24,612 nt of DNA from an uncultured Cocleimonas sp. GTDB lineage: Bacteria > Pseudomonadota > Gammaproteobacteria > Thiotrichales > Thiotrichaceae. Positions 7,112-16,369 of this stretch are shown here, piece after piece; the first letter of the stretch is position 1, and each line of letters starts with the position of its first letter. Made by a program: the position numbers and the translations under genes. The stretch covers positions 1-24,612 of the forward strand of contig CALJIH010000258.1 in the NCBI GenBank assembly GCA_937974135.1, in the 5' to 3' direction. A model generated the notes under the pieces. The model did no database searches. It worked only from the letters and a program-made list of their open reading frames with translations, and was not told the origin of the DNA.

Positions 7112-9193
7112 ATGTTTATTTTTTACTCACTCAAATCTCAGGTTTACATTAATAATCAAATAGTTAAGAAGGTTCTTGCAATAAGCCTAATTGCCATTCT
7201 TAGCATAAATCCTAGCACAATTTACGCCAACGATAATTATATCGATGAAGATAGTTTATTTGATGATATTGAAACCGTGGTTAGCGCTACTCGTTTAAAA
7301 CAAAAAATCACAAATGCACCCGTTTCGGTAAGCATTATTGACAGAGAAATGATTGAAGCGTCTGGTGCCTTAGAAGTTTATGAATTACTAAGATTTGTAC
7401 CGGGCTATTTCTCATATGCGGTTGATGGTAATCGATATGGTGTAACGAGCCATTTTGGCGCTAACGATACACCATCAAGATTAGAAGTTCGAATCGATGG
7501 TCGATCGGTTCATCAGCCTCTATTTGATACTGTTGATTGGGCAACATTAGGAATTGATGTGTTGGATATAGATCATATTGAGGTTATTAGAGGTACAAGT
7601 GCCCCAGTATTTGGATCAAACGCGTTTTTGGGGGCAATCAATATTGTTACTAAAGGTAGTCTTTTGCAAAAACATCAAACAACAATTCGTGCCACTGCAG
7701 GTAGCAGAGACACTATCAACCTAGCATTGAATCATGCCGGTAATGTATCAGATGTGGAGTACTTTTTATCTCTTAATGCGAAAAGAAATACAGGATTTAA
7801 TGCATTTACAAAAGGTGCTAATAATCCAGTTGATAAGAATATCGATACAAGAGAATCAATCAATTTTAAGTTGCAAGGTACATATACTCCAAATGTAGAG
7901 TCTAGATTTATGTTTGATGTCGGTATAGGTACTAATGATTCTGAGATACCTCTAAGAGAAGACCCCAGAGGCTTCAGTAATCGCGTAACAAAAACAAATC
8001 ATCAGTATTTCAAATGGATAAGAGGTTCAAGTAAAAACTTAAGTACTTTTTCTTTTTATCATAATTATCTTCAAATTCGTGATAATGCAACGGTGGGACT
8101 ATTATCAGGTTTATTGGGAGTGCAGTCTGAACAGGTTCCTCTTATTTTTCCTGGTCAAGAAGATGGGGAAGTTATTGTTGATAGAAATAAAGGATTTGCC
8201 GAACGCATTGATTTTGAATATGAAAAGCAAATTGCACCCTCTGAAAAACTGAATCTTGTTTTCGGTGTTGGAGTAAGAAAGGATATTGTTAGAAGTACAT
8301 ATTTGATTGGTAATGACACAGAAAGTCAAAATATCTTTAGGGTTTTTTCTAATGCAGACTATAAAGCCTCTGACAAAGTAAACATTAATTTAGGTTTTTT
8401 GACAGAGAAAACTGACTCTCGATCGCCCGTTACTTCACCAAGAGTAGCAGTTAACTATCAATTAAACGACTCACAAACCTTCAGAGCAAGTGTAGCCAAA
8501 GGTTTACATGCACCTTCACTAGTGATTAATAAAGCAAATGTAGGTTTTAGATTTCCAGATGGTTCTTTGACCAACTTATTGTTAACCAATCCGACAGGTA
8601 TTGAACCTGAAAAAATTAAATCACTTGAATTAGCATATATTCATCGATGGCCCGAGACTGATACACAATTAGATGTGAAGTTTTTTCATGAAAAAATTGA
8701 TGATATCTTCAATAGCAGATCAAGTATTGCTTTCCCTGATATAGATCAATCAGTGTTAATCTATCAAAATAATGGTTTTATAAAAAATAAGGGATTAGAA
8801 CTTCAGCTTCAGCATAAATTTAAATCCATTCCTGATTTAGATATGCGACTAGCATACGCCTATATTGACTCCGAAGTAGGCAGCCAAATAGAAGATACTG
8901 TATTTAGATTAAGAAATAGTATTCCCCAACATTCTGCGACCTTAATGGTTAATAAGCAACTTAAAAATGGGTATAGGTTAGGCACAATTCTCCAATATCA
9001 ATCTGATTATGACAATAGCGATGAAGGGATTAAAAGGGTCGACTTTAATATCGGTAAAACAGTCAAATTATCAAATTCTAAAACTGCCAAATTAGATTTG
9101 AGCATTCAAAATGCCTTTAATCATTACAATGATTTTTCAATAAGAAATGATCAAGATATGCGTGGCTATCTGCGTATGCAAATAGATTTTTAA
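7112..9193 (+). CDS. TonB-dependent outer-membrane receptor
   Basis: A 693-residue receptor. A signal peptide (hydrophobic core about 21-33, likely cleavage after A39) is followed by a TonB-box-like segment ETVVSATR (54-61) and a plug domain (about 65-180). The plug shows APVSVSIIDREMIEASGA, then LLRFVPGY, then IEVIRGTSAPVFGSNAF with GAINIVTKG. The rest is the 22-strand barrel, ending in Phe (YLRMQIDF) as usual for BAM substrates. The family imports siderophores, cobalamin, metals or carbohydrates. The ligand is not identifiable here, and no ABC permease or ATPase is encoded beside it. It is the first gene of an apparent operon with a periplasmic binding-like protein and a hybrid kinase, which suggests ligand sensing as well as or instead of bulk uptake. 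Confidence 0.92.
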   Translation: MFIFYSLKSQVYINNQIVKKVLAISLIAILSINPSTIYANDNYIDEDSLFDDIETVVSATRLKQKITNAPVSVSIIDREMIEASGALEVYELLRFVPGYFSYAVDGNRYGVTSHFGANDTPSRLEVRIDGRSVHQPLFDTVDWATLGIDVLDIDHIEVIRGTSAPVFGSNAFLGAINIVTKGSLLQKHQTTIRATAGSRDTINLALNHAGNVSDVEYFLSLNAKRNTGFNAFTKGANNPVDKNIDTRESINFKLQGTYTPNVESRFMFDVGIGTNDSEIPLREDPRGFSNRVTKTNHQYFKWIRGSSKNLSTFSFYHNYLQIRDNATVGLLSGLLGVQSEQVPLIFPGQEDGEVIVDRNKGFAERIDFEYEKQIAPSEKLNLVFGVGVRKDIVRSTYLIGNDTESQNIFRVFSNADYKASDKVNINLGFLTEKTDSRSPVTSPRVAVNYQLNDSQTFRASVAKGLHAPSLVINKANVGFRFPDGSLTNLLLTNPTGIEPEKIKSLELAYIHRWPETDTQLDVKFFHEKIDDIFNSRSSIAFPDIDQSVLIYQNNGFIKNKGLELQLQHKFKSIPDLDMRLAYAYIDSEVGSQIEDTVFRLRNSIPQHSATLMVNKQLKNGYRLGTILQYQSDYDNSDEGIKRVDFNIGKTVKLSNSKTAKLDLSIQNAFNHYNDFSIRNDQDMRGYLRMQIDF

Positions 9194-9236
9194 ATTAATG
9201 TAGGACTTATATTTTCTTAGAAATATATTCTAAAAA

Positions 9237-10208
9237 GTGATTAGTAGAACCCAAACATTTAGACGTTTTTTCAACACAGTCTTTCTGCGTTTTATTTTAT
9301 TGTCTGCAATGATCATTTTATTTTTTCCTTTACAGCAAATAAAAGCTGATGAAAAAAATGGCATAAGCATCATAATTCCGAATGGCTCATTTCAATACAC
9401 CAAAGTAGTTAATAGTATCCAAGCAAACCTAAAATTAAATAACTTTAAGGAAGAATTAACAACGGTGTATTTGTCTAATCCAAATACTACTAGTATCAAT
9501 TTGAATAATAAAAAGTTAGTAATATTGGTTGGCAGTAGTGCTTTTGATTTTTATACAAAATCGAATGCGCAATCTCCTTACTTAACTACATTAATTACAA
9601 AAAGCGCTTTTGATTATATTTATAGTCGAGCAAACTATAAAAATAATTTTATAGGTGGGATTATGATTGATCAACCTGCCACAAGATATGTCGCCTTAGC
9701 TAAAGCGTTATTACCCTCTTTAAAAAAAGCAGGATTGGTAATAGGACCTGAGAAAATTAGACAAAAAAGTAAAGTACTAAATGATGTTGATACAAAAAGC
9801 GTTACCTATAATTTCGTAGAAATTTCCTTACAGGATAACCCTGTTAATAAATTAAGAAATGCCTATGAATCAAACCAAGCTTTAATCGTATTTCCTGACC
9901 GCAAAAAATTCAATCGTAGTTTATCCCGATGGATTCTGACACTGAGTTATCAATATAAAAAACCGCTTATTTCATATTCAAAAAAATATGCAGAAGCAGG
10001 TGCACTGGCATCTTTATTTAGTACTTCAGAGAGAATCGGTGATCAAACTGCTGAAATGATAATTCCTTTTCTCAAGGACTCAAATTATAAGAATAAGAAG
10101 CTAATAGCTCCAAAATACTATGATATTTATATTAACCAATCTGTCGCTAAAGCATTAAATATCAATGTTCCCGCAAAATATGAATTACTTAGAAAGATAC
10201 CAAATTGA
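9237..10208 (+). CDS. Periplasmic ABC_sub_bind-like protein, probable sensor partner
   Basis: A 323-residue exported protein from a GTG start. The N-terminus has basic residues (about 4-10) and a hydrophobic core (about 14-33), with likely cleavage near KA|DEK. The mature part looks like a type I periplasmic-binding fold of the ABC_sub_bind (PF04392-like) group: the LVILVGSSAFDF segment, IGGIMIDQPATRYVALAKALLP, and an inter-lobe ALIVFPDRKKF segment. A later ATG at 9309 would remove the basic region and gives a poorer signal peptide, so GTG is preferred. It follows the receptor by 43 bases, and its TGA stop overlaps the TTG start of the kinase. No transporter permease is nearby, so I infer that it presents a ligand to the kinase's periplasmic domain. 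Family assignment is moderate. Confidence 0.7.
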   Translation: MISRTQTFRRFFNTVFLRFILLSAMIILFFPLQQIKADEKNGISIIIPNGSFQYTKVVNSIQANLKLNNFKEELTTVYLSNPNTTSINLNNKKLVILVGSSAFDFYTKSNAQSPYLTTLITKSAFDYIYSRANYKNNFIGGIMIDQPATRYVALAKALLPSLKKAGLVIGPEKIRQKSKVLNDVDTKSVTYNFVEISLQDNPVNKLRNAYESNQALIVFPDRKKFNRSLSRWILTLSYQYKKPLISYSKKYAEAGALASLFSTSERIGDQTAEMIIPFLKDSNYKNKKLIAPKYYDIYINQSVAKALNINVPAKYELLRKIPN

Positions 10209-12487
10209 AAAATATCAAAAGATACAATTTAGGCCTAAGTATAAAGCAATCTATCTTATTGCTTATCTTATTACCTTCTTTTTTGATAACTACGGTTCTA
10301 ACTACATATCTAGTCATTTCACGTCAATCTGATGCTCAAAATGAATTACTTCTGCAAGCCAATAGTGCATTAAGTTATATCTCCAACTCCTCTGAATTAC
10401 CGTTGTTTAGTGCTGATATACCTGCACTTCAGCGTTTGGGTAGTGCGGTAATCCTAAATAATGAGATCAAATCAGTAACTTATTTTGATTCAAATAAAAA
10501 AGTAATCAGCACTTCGGGTGAAAAAATTAATGAATCCGTGATTTATTCAAGCGATTCCTTTTATAGTAAAGAGAAGAATTCGCAATGGATTTTTCAAACA
10601 CCTATATTTAATTCTGAAATCGAAGTTGATGATTACAAGGATGATGAATTAGATTCAACAGAAAAAACGGTTCCGCCAAAATACTTAGGATGGGTTCAGT
10701 TAATCGCTGATAAAAAACCATTACTCGCTAAACAAAAAAAGATATTGCTAGCCGGTTTTGGTTTAGGTTTAGCACTTTTTGGATTGTTAGCATTCTTTGC
10801 TCATGTTTTTTCAAGAAGCCTAACTATCCCTTTGCATACTCTAACTGAAACTATCCGAGAATTAGAGGGAGGAAACTTAGAATCGAGAGTTTCAGTTACT
10901 GCTAATGGAGAAATTAAGGAATTAGTCGATGGTGTAAATCAGTTAGCTGACAAAGTGAAAATATCTAATAAACGGTTAAATCTAAAAATAAAGGAGGCGA
11001 CTCAACAATTAACATCAACACTATTAGAATTAGAAGCTAGAAATATAGATCTTGAGCTAACAGGCAATCAGCTGATTAATGCTAACAATGCCAAAGATGA
11101 GTTCTTAGCAAGTGTTAGTCATGAACTGAGGACACCATTAACTTCTATTATTGGTTATGCAGAATTACTCAAGAAATCAGATTTAGAAAAAGAGCAAATA
11201 GATCAAGTAAGGACGATTTCTCAGGCATCAGAAATCTTACTTCAATTGATTGATAATATTCTAGATTTTTCAAAACTAGAATCAGAGTCTTTAGAATTAG
11301 AGCATATTTCTTTTAATGTAAATAACCTTTTAAACGATGTGCAATCCTTACACATGCCAGCTGCAATGGCTAAAGGCATTAAGCTTAACATCGTAAGTGA
11401 CTTGAATTTACCTAAAGAATTAATTGGTGATCCGTTACGCATCAAGCAAGTTTTTAACAATTTAATACAAAATGCCGTTAAATTTACCAATCAAGGATCT
11501 GTAAAAATCTCGGTATCCCCTTTAGATAATGAATTCGGATTATTAGTTAAAATTACTGATACTGGAATTGGTATAAAAAAAGAGCATTTATCACAATTAT
11601 TTAATCCATTTAATCAATTAGATGCATCTATAACCAGGCGCTTTGGTGGCACAGGATTAGGTTTAGTTATTTGTAAAAAACTAATTTCTCAGCTTGGTGG
11701 TACGATAAAAGTAAATAGTGAAATTGGTAAAGGGACAGAAATTATTTTCTCGATTTTAAATGTTCTACCAGTAAAAAAGCATAATGATATTCAGCAATCG
11801 ATTATAGAAAAGCATGAAACTTCTGATTTTCATCAGTCTTTAAAGGGAAATTTGGTGGTTATTGCGGAAGATAATCATTTTGTAAAAAACCTTCTAATAA
11901 AAATATTTGAAAATGAAGGTGCTGAAGTAATTGCAAAAAATAATGGGCTGTTGGCTTTAGAGGAGATAAAAAATACAAAACCAGATTTTGTGGTCTTGGA
12001 TTATCAGATGCCAACTTTAGATGGGATAAATACCTGTAAAGAGATAAGAAAGTTATTTTCTAAAAACGAGTTGCCTGTAGTTTTACTTACCGCTGATGTG
12101 ATGAATACCAATAAAAAAGAAATAAAAAATATAGGAATCAATAAAATTATTTACAAACCAATTCAAGGAAATGAATTAATAGATTGCGCTCAAGAATTTA
12201 TTTTTAATAAGAAAAATAGCAACAAGAATAAAGTGCTAGATTTAATTCCTGACGATTTGTTAAAAGATGAACTCATCAATTTACAACAAATCATTATTCG
12301 AAATTTTGAAGCTAAGGACTATAAAAATCTAAAAAAATATATTCATCAATTATGCGGAGTTGCTGGCCCTACATCCCAGTATAAAAAACTATGGAATATT
12401 GCAAAGTCTTTAGATTTAAAAGTCAAAGATAAAAAATACGATGACTTAGAAGGTGATATTGATGTCTTGAAAAGTATAAGGATATAG
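10205..12487 (+). CDS. Hybrid sensor histidine kinase (HAMP-HisKA-HATPase-REC-HPt)
   Basis: A 760-residue inner-membrane sensor. TM1 is about 13-38, a periplasmic domain 39-175, TM2 about 179-201 and HAMP about 202-255, followed by a coiled coil. HisKA has H306 (SHELRTP). The ATPase shows the N box with N423, G1 DTGIGI (452-457) and G2 GGTGLGL (481-487). The receiver (548-668) has E555-D556, phospho-site D599, T629 and K651. A C-terminal HPt-like segment has H714 (IHQLCGVAG). The phosphorelay H306 to D599 to H714 would then pass phosphate to a separate regulator, most likely the one at 6411-7034. The TTG start overlaps the upstream TGA (TTGA), implying coupled translation. The HPt is short, about 85 residues, ending at the stop. 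The 3' half is strikingly A-rich. Confidence 0.93.
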   Translation: MKNIKRYNLGLSIKQSILLLILLPSFLITTVLTTYLVISRQSDAQNELLLQANSALSYISNSSELPLFSADIPALQRLGSAVILNNEIKSVTYFDSNKKVISTSGEKINESVIYSSDSFYSKEKNSQWIFQTPIFNSEIEVDDYKDDELDSTEKTVPPKYLGWVQLIADKKPLLAKQKKILLAGFGLGLALFGLLAFFAHVFSRSLTIPLHTLTETIRELEGGNLESRVSVTANGEIKELVDGVNQLADKVKISNKRLNLKIKEATQQLTSTLLELEARNIDLELTGNQLINANNAKDEFLASVSHELRTPLTSIIGYAELLKKSDLEKEQIDQVRTISQASEILLQLIDNILDFSKLESESLELEHISFNVNNLLNDVQSLHMPAAMAKGIKLNIVSDLNLPKELIGDPLRIKQVFNNLIQNAVKFTNQGSVKISVSPLDNEFGLLVKITDTGIGIKKEHLSQLFNPFNQLDASITRRFGGTGLGLVICKKLISQLGGTIKVNSEIGKGTEIIFSILNVLPVKKHNDIQQSIIEKHETSDFHQSLKGNLVVIAEDNHFVKNLLIKIFENEGAEVIAKNNGLLALEEIKNTKPDFVVLDYQMPTLDGINTCKEIRKLFSKNELPVVLLTADVMNTNKKEIKNIGINKIIYKPIQGNELIDCAQEFIFNKKNSNKNKVLDLIPDDLLKDELINLQQIIIRNFEAKDYKNLKKYIHQLCGVAGPTSQYKKLWNIAKSLDLKVKDKKYDDLEGDIDVLKSIRI

Positions 12488-12558
12488 CTTTGAATTGATT
12501 GTCAGTAATGAGAATTAACAAATAAAGATTCAATGACGATTTAACCCCAAAACCCTCT

Positions 12559-12580
12559 AAAAGTAGGGGGGTGTCTTTTT
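12559..12580 (+). repeat. Dispersed G6 repeat, copy 4
   Basis: A perfect copy in the 110-base gap between convergent kinase and NlpC/P60 genes. Here the preceding ACCCTCT could pair imperfectly with AGGGGG, placing a T run after a stem. This copy might therefore act as a weak terminator. The same pairing is not available at most other copies. Confidence 0.85.
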
Positions 12581-12597
12581 AAAAGTGATCAACTCTA

Positions 12598-13263
12598 TTA
12601 AAGAAAGGTGCCGAATTTAACAAAGCGTTTATGCCAATATGCTGAATCCATTGAAGCTACCTTTACATGTTTACTTCCAGTAGCTGCATGTACAAACTTT
12701 CGATTACCTATATACACACCAACATGATTTGCATTTCTTCCGGTCTTAAAAAACAACATATCTCCTGGTTGTAATTGTTCGTAACTAACTGTGCGACTTT
12801 GATCTCTTTGTTGAGCTGCAGTTCTAGGTATGTTGATTCCGAGAGCATTTTTGTAGACATAACTCATTAAGCCACTGCAATCAAAACCTTGTTGTGGGTT
12901 ATTACCTCCCCATTTATAGGGTGCACCGATAGTGCTGTGGGCCATTCTTGAAATCAATTGGCGTGCGTGTTGCTGGTCTAATACAGCATTTGAGCGGGTC
13001 TGTTGAGATGTGTGTGTAGATTTTGGAGTAATTCTTGGATGAAAACGCGCTTGAGGCCTTCTTTGATATGATACTTGTTGCGTTCGTTGTAGGTTAGCGC
13101 TTTGTTTGCGTAATTGTTGTTGCTTTTGATACTGCCGATATATTTTTTCAGCATGTTGTTGTTGAGCAGCATGTTGATATGCATTTGAACGATATGATTG
13201 CGAACAGCCACTTAAAAACAGTATGGAGCTTACAATAAGGATTAAGTAGCTTATTTTTATCAT
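12598..13263 (-). CDS. NlpC/P60 peptidoglycan endopeptidase lipoprotein
   Basis: A 221-residue lipoprotein. The signal peptide ends in the lipobox LSGC with C20. A Gln/Arg/His-rich linker (about 21-100) follows, and then an NlpC/P60 cysteine peptidase domain (about 101-221). The catalytic triad residues are C129 (FDCSG), H180 (NHVGVY) and H192 (FVHAA). Relatives (Spr/MepS, NlpC) cleave D-Glu-mDAP or cross-link peptide bonds in peptidoglycan. The residue after the lipid Cys is Ser, so sorting to the outer membrane is expected. AAAGG lies 8 bases before the ATG. It is divergent from mrcB, a fitting neighbour since both act on the cell wall. The exact bond cut cannot be told. Confidence 0.9.
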   Translation of the reverse strand: MIKISYLILIVSSILFLSGCSQSYRSNAYQHAAQQQHAEKIYRQYQKQQQLRKQSANLQRTQQVSYQRRPQARFHPRITPKSTHTSQQTRSNAVLDQQHARQLISRMAHSTIGAPYKWGGNNPQQGFDCSGLMSYVYKNALGINIPRTAAQQRDQSRTVSYEQLQPGDMLFFKTGRNANHVGVYIGNRKFVHAATGSKHVKVASMDSAYWHKRFVKFGTFL

Positions 13264-13538
13264 ATTTTAAGCCTTTATTATTAGTTTGGTTTTTATTTTT
13301 AAAATTATTACACCATCCTAACGCTATTTATATGACTGTATGCTTAATCAAAAAGGTTTGAGGTCAAAAATTAGAGCGAAGTTTTCTAGTAACGATTAAT
13401 TAAGAAGATTATTCCGCAGTGTTTATCTAAATATTGTAGAATCTATGTGCAACAGCAGAACTAAGTGATATCACAATAGTCAAATAGATAGTGCACGTAG
13501 TTACTAGACATTGATTTAAATAATATTTGGGGCATTTC
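13264..13538. other. Divergent intergenic region between NlpC/P60 and mrcB
   Basis: About 275 A+T-rich bases that should hold both promoters. The only clear symmetrical element is a 10-bp palindrome GTGATATCAC (13465-13474). A TGTAGAAT box near 13434 could be a -10 for mrcB, but I see no convincing -35. No open frame of note, repeat copy or terminator was recognised. Confidence 0.4.
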
Positions 13539-13619
13539 TTGTCAGATAATAAAGACAAACCACTTAATGCAGATGAATTATCTGAGATATCAGATATTAT
13601 CACTGATGGTGAGCCTTGA
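13539..13619 (+). other. 26-codon 5' fragment of mrcB, cut off by an in-frame TGA
   Basis: From a TTG preceded at 6 bases by GGGG, this reads as an acidic polar peptide beginning SDNKDKPLNADELSE and ending DGEP, then TGA. It is in the same frame as mrcB, with one codon (CCT) between the TGA and the GTG at 13623. Its composition matches the acidic first 50 residues of the downstream frame. I infer that it is the original N-terminus of PBP1B, interrupted by a CGA-to-TGA-type nonsense change or a sequencing error. Alternatively it is a short upstream frame translated by reinitiation. Confidence 0.5.
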
Positions 13620-13622
13620 CCT

Positions 13623-16265
13623 GTGCCAGAGGATGTAGAGGATTTTACTGAAGATACTGCCACTAGTGATGATTCAAGATTATCGGATGATGCAATCCTT
13701 GCAACAATGGATGTTGATGATGTTGAGTTAACCTCTGCAGAGCATGAGGTAAAAAATAATTCCAAGAAATTTGGAATTTTTGGTGTTTTAGGGTTTTTAT
13801 TCAGCGGTTTATGGCGCCTCACTCGAATCGCTATGTTAGTTTGTATTATCTTAGGCTCTTTATTTTTCGCAGCTTATGTACTTCAACAAGATGATCTAGT
13901 CAGAAGTCAATTTGAAGGCAAACGTTGGGCTTTACCTGCACGTGTATTTGCTCGTCCTTTAGAGCTTTACGAGGGGCAAAGTTTAAGTGCTGAAAGTCTG
14001 CAAAAAGAACTACAATTACTCGGTTATAGTTATGTAACGCATCTTGTAGGTACCGGTCAATTTACGAAAAAGAAAAACTCATTTTCTATCCAAACTCGTG
14101 GTTTCAAATTCGCAGAAGATCAAGAAATATCCCGACGTATTCAAATTGATATTAAAAAAAATAAAATAGCGAAACTTACCAATACTGAAAGTAATGAACC
14201 ACTTACCTTAATGAGATTAGAGCCAGTTTTAATTGGTAATTTTTATCCGCAACATAATGAAGATCGTGTTTTAGTCCGTTTGGATGATATAAATCCTTTA
14301 CTTGCGAAGGGTTTGGTCGCGGTGGAAGATAAAAAATATTACGATCACTTTGGGGTCAACCCAAAGTCAATCATTCGTGCAGTATTAGCAAATGCCGAGG
14401 CTGGGAAGAAAGTACAAGGCGCGAGTACATTAACGCAACAGTTAGTGAAGAATTTCTTTTTAAGCAGCGAAAAAAGTTACAAACGTAAAGCCCAAGAAGC
14501 CATTATGGCAATGCTACTTGAAGTACATTACGATAAAGAAGAAATTTTAGAAGCCTATCTGAATGAAATTTATCTAGGGCAAAATGGAAAGCGTGCGGTA
14601 CACGGTTTTGGTCTAGCTTCACAATTTTATTTTAATAAACCTATCAACGAATTAAATACCGAACAAGTTGCTTTATTGATAGGTTTGGCGAAAGGCCCTT
14701 CCTATTATAATCCTAGAGTACGCCCGAAAGCCGCCATGGAGAGACGTAACTTAGTTTTAGATGTTATGGCTCGAGAGGGTGTGTTGGGGTCTGAATCAGT
14801 AGTTGATCTTAAAGCTAAGCCTTTGGGTGTATCTACTTTCGCACCACCAAGCGTAAGCCCTTTTCCTTCTTTCTTAGAACTTGTGAGAAAGCAACTACAA
14901 CGTGATTATAAAGAAAAAGATCTGAATTCATCAGGCCTACTCATATTCACGTCGATGGATCCTGTGTTACAGATCAATGCCGAAACTACGCTCAAAGAAA
15001 GAGTAGATAAACTAGAAAAAACCAGCCGAATGGACAAAGACCAACTCAATGGCGCAATGGTCGTTAGTAGTGTTCAGGGTGGTGAAGTATTGGCAGTTGT
15101 GGGTGGACGTGATGCTCGATTTGCAGGTTATAACCGCGCTTTGAGTGCATCTCGTCAAATAGGTTCTTTAATTAAACCTGCTGTTTATTTGGCTGCCTTA
15201 GAATCTGGTGACTATACCTTAGCAAGTCCCATTGATGCGGGCCCAGTAACGGTACGTTTATCTAAAACTAAAACATGGAAACCAAAGAATTACAGTGGGA
15301 AAGACTTGGGTATGGTTTCATTTGAAGAGGGTTTGGTTAATTCATTGAACACCCCAACAGTACGAATAGGTATTACCTTAGGCCTTGATCAAGTGATCAA
15401 AACCATTCAAAATTTAGGCTTAGAAAGAAACATCGATCCAAACCCTTCTCTATTGCTTGGCGCTCTTCAACTAACACCTATTGAAGTTCAACAGATGTAT
15501 CAGACATTTGCTGCTGGCGGAACACATACACCACTAAAAGCCATACGTAGCGTGATGAATTCTTACGGTGAAACGCTTAATAGCTATCCTTTGCTGGTTA
15601 AGCAAGTTGCACGTGAAGAGTCGATGTACTTAGTTAACTATGCAATGAATAAAGTCACCAAAGAGGGCACCGCAAGCTTTTTAAAGGCATCTTTACCCGC
15701 GTGGAAAAATTCGGCTGGCAAAACAGGTACCACAAATAAAAATGTAGATAGCTGGTTTGCAGGGTTTACTGGTGAGCACGTTGTGTCTGTTTGGGTAGGT
15801 CGAGATGACAATAAACCGAGCGGTTTTACAGGCGCGAGTGGTGCGTTGCGTGTTTGGTCTGATTTTGTAAAAACCATAGATACAAAACCGTATAAACCCA
15901 AGAAGCCAAAAGCGATTAAATTTATGACGGTTGAGAAAAGTAGCGGTCTATTATTTAACCCTGATTGTGGCAAGAAAAGTATTGTGCCGTTCATTGTAGG
16001 GTCGGAACCGAATGAAATTAGTGAATGTGCTCCTGAAATATATTACGCACCTATCGACAACAATGGTTCTCCTTCTTGGAGTGATCAATCATTTACTAGC
16101 AATGATACAGAACTTCGTAGACCAAAGAATATCGCTATACCATCTGATCCAACAGATAGAATGAATGTGACAGGTAGCGGTGTTAAACAGAACCAAAATT
16201 CAATCAATTGGTCTAATAATCAACAGCAAAATACTGCCCCCATCTGGGAAGATATTTCAAGATAG
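13623..16265 (+). CDS. mrcB: Penicillin-binding protein 1B, bifunctional transglycosylase/transpeptidase
   Basis: An 880-residue class A PBP that polymerises lipid II and cross-links peptidoglycan. An acidic cytoplasmic tail (1-50) is followed by one membrane helix (about 66-88) and a UB2H-like region (about 100-200). The GT51 domain (about 210-390) has catalytic E235 in VAVEDKKYYDHFG, then GASTLTQQLVKN and KAQEAIMA. The transpeptidase (about 435-750) has S515xxK518 (GSLIKP), S574xN576 and K700-T-G. A Cys-containing Asn/Ser-rich tail ends it. The GTG at 13623 has no Shine-Dalgarno and follows an in-frame TGA by one codon; the natural start is probably TTG 13539. The missing segment is cytoplasmic, so catalytic function should survive if translation reinitiates. 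The lpoP-like gene follows. Confidence 0.93.
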   Translation: MPEDVEDFTEDTATSDDSRLSDDAILATMDVDDVELTSAEHEVKNNSKKFGIFGVLGFLFSGLWRLTRIAMLVCIILGSLFFAAYVLQQDDLVRSQFEGKRWALPARVFARPLELYEGQSLSAESLQKELQLLGYSYVTHLVGTGQFTKKKNSFSIQTRGFKFAEDQEISRRIQIDIKKNKIAKLTNTESNEPLTLMRLEPVLIGNFYPQHNEDRVLVRLDDINPLLAKGLVAVEDKKYYDHFGVNPKSIIRAVLANAEAGKKVQGASTLTQQLVKNFFLSSEKSYKRKAQEAIMAMLLEVHYDKEEILEAYLNEIYLGQNGKRAVHGFGLASQFYFNKPINELNTEQVALLIGLAKGPSYYNPRVRPKAAMERRNLVLDVMAREGVLGSESVVDLKAKPLGVSTFAPPSVSPFPSFLELVRKQLQRDYKEKDLNSSGLLIFTSMDPVLQINAETTLKERVDKLEKTSRMDKDQLNGAMVVSSVQGGEVLAVVGGRDARFAGYNRALSASRQIGSLIKPAVYLAALESGDYTLASPIDAGPVTVRLSKTKTWKPKNYSGKDLGMVSFEEGLVNSLNTPTVRIGITLGLDQVIKTIQNLGLERNIDPNPSLLLGALQLTPIEVQQMYQTFAAGGTHTPLKAIRSVMNSYGETLNSYPLLVKQVAREESMYLVNYAMNKVTKEGTASFLKASLPAWKNSAGKTGTTNKNVDSWFAGFTGEHVVSVWVGRDDNKPSGFTGASGALRVWSDFVKTIDTKPYKPKKPKAIKFMTVEKSSGLLFNPDCGKKSIVPFIVGSEPNEISECAPEIYYAPIDNNGSPSWSDQSFTSNDTELRRPKNIAIPSDPTDRMNVTGSGVKQNQNSINWSNNQQQNTAPIWEDISR

Positions 16266-16369
16266 CTTACATAAAAAAATAGCAAAGTATTTTTCTTTGA
16301 TCTGATAATATATTCTCATTAAACGACTACATAGCATTGTGCTGTATTCCAACTCTAAGACTGAAACTA

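Noticed and set aside
13617..13619. Selenocysteine or TGA = Trp recoding in mrcB
   Set aside because: TGA is used as a true stop by other genes in the window, no SECIS-like hairpin is evident, and the site is in a variable cytoplasmic tail.
13427..13822. 131-codon minus-strand frame opposite the mrcB start
   Set aside because: It has Ser-rich low-complexity composition typical of an antisense shadow and lies opposite a clear gene.
16337..16369. TTG at 16337 as the start of the LpoP-like protein
   Set aside because: It would place 11 residues, including two Cys, ahead of a standard basic lipoprotein signal peptide. GTG 16370 fits better.
16266..16369. Terminator or promoter between mrcB and the LpoP-like gene
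   Set aside because: Only a 5-bp CAAAG/CTTTG stem and A+T-rich boxes are seen, not enough to call either.
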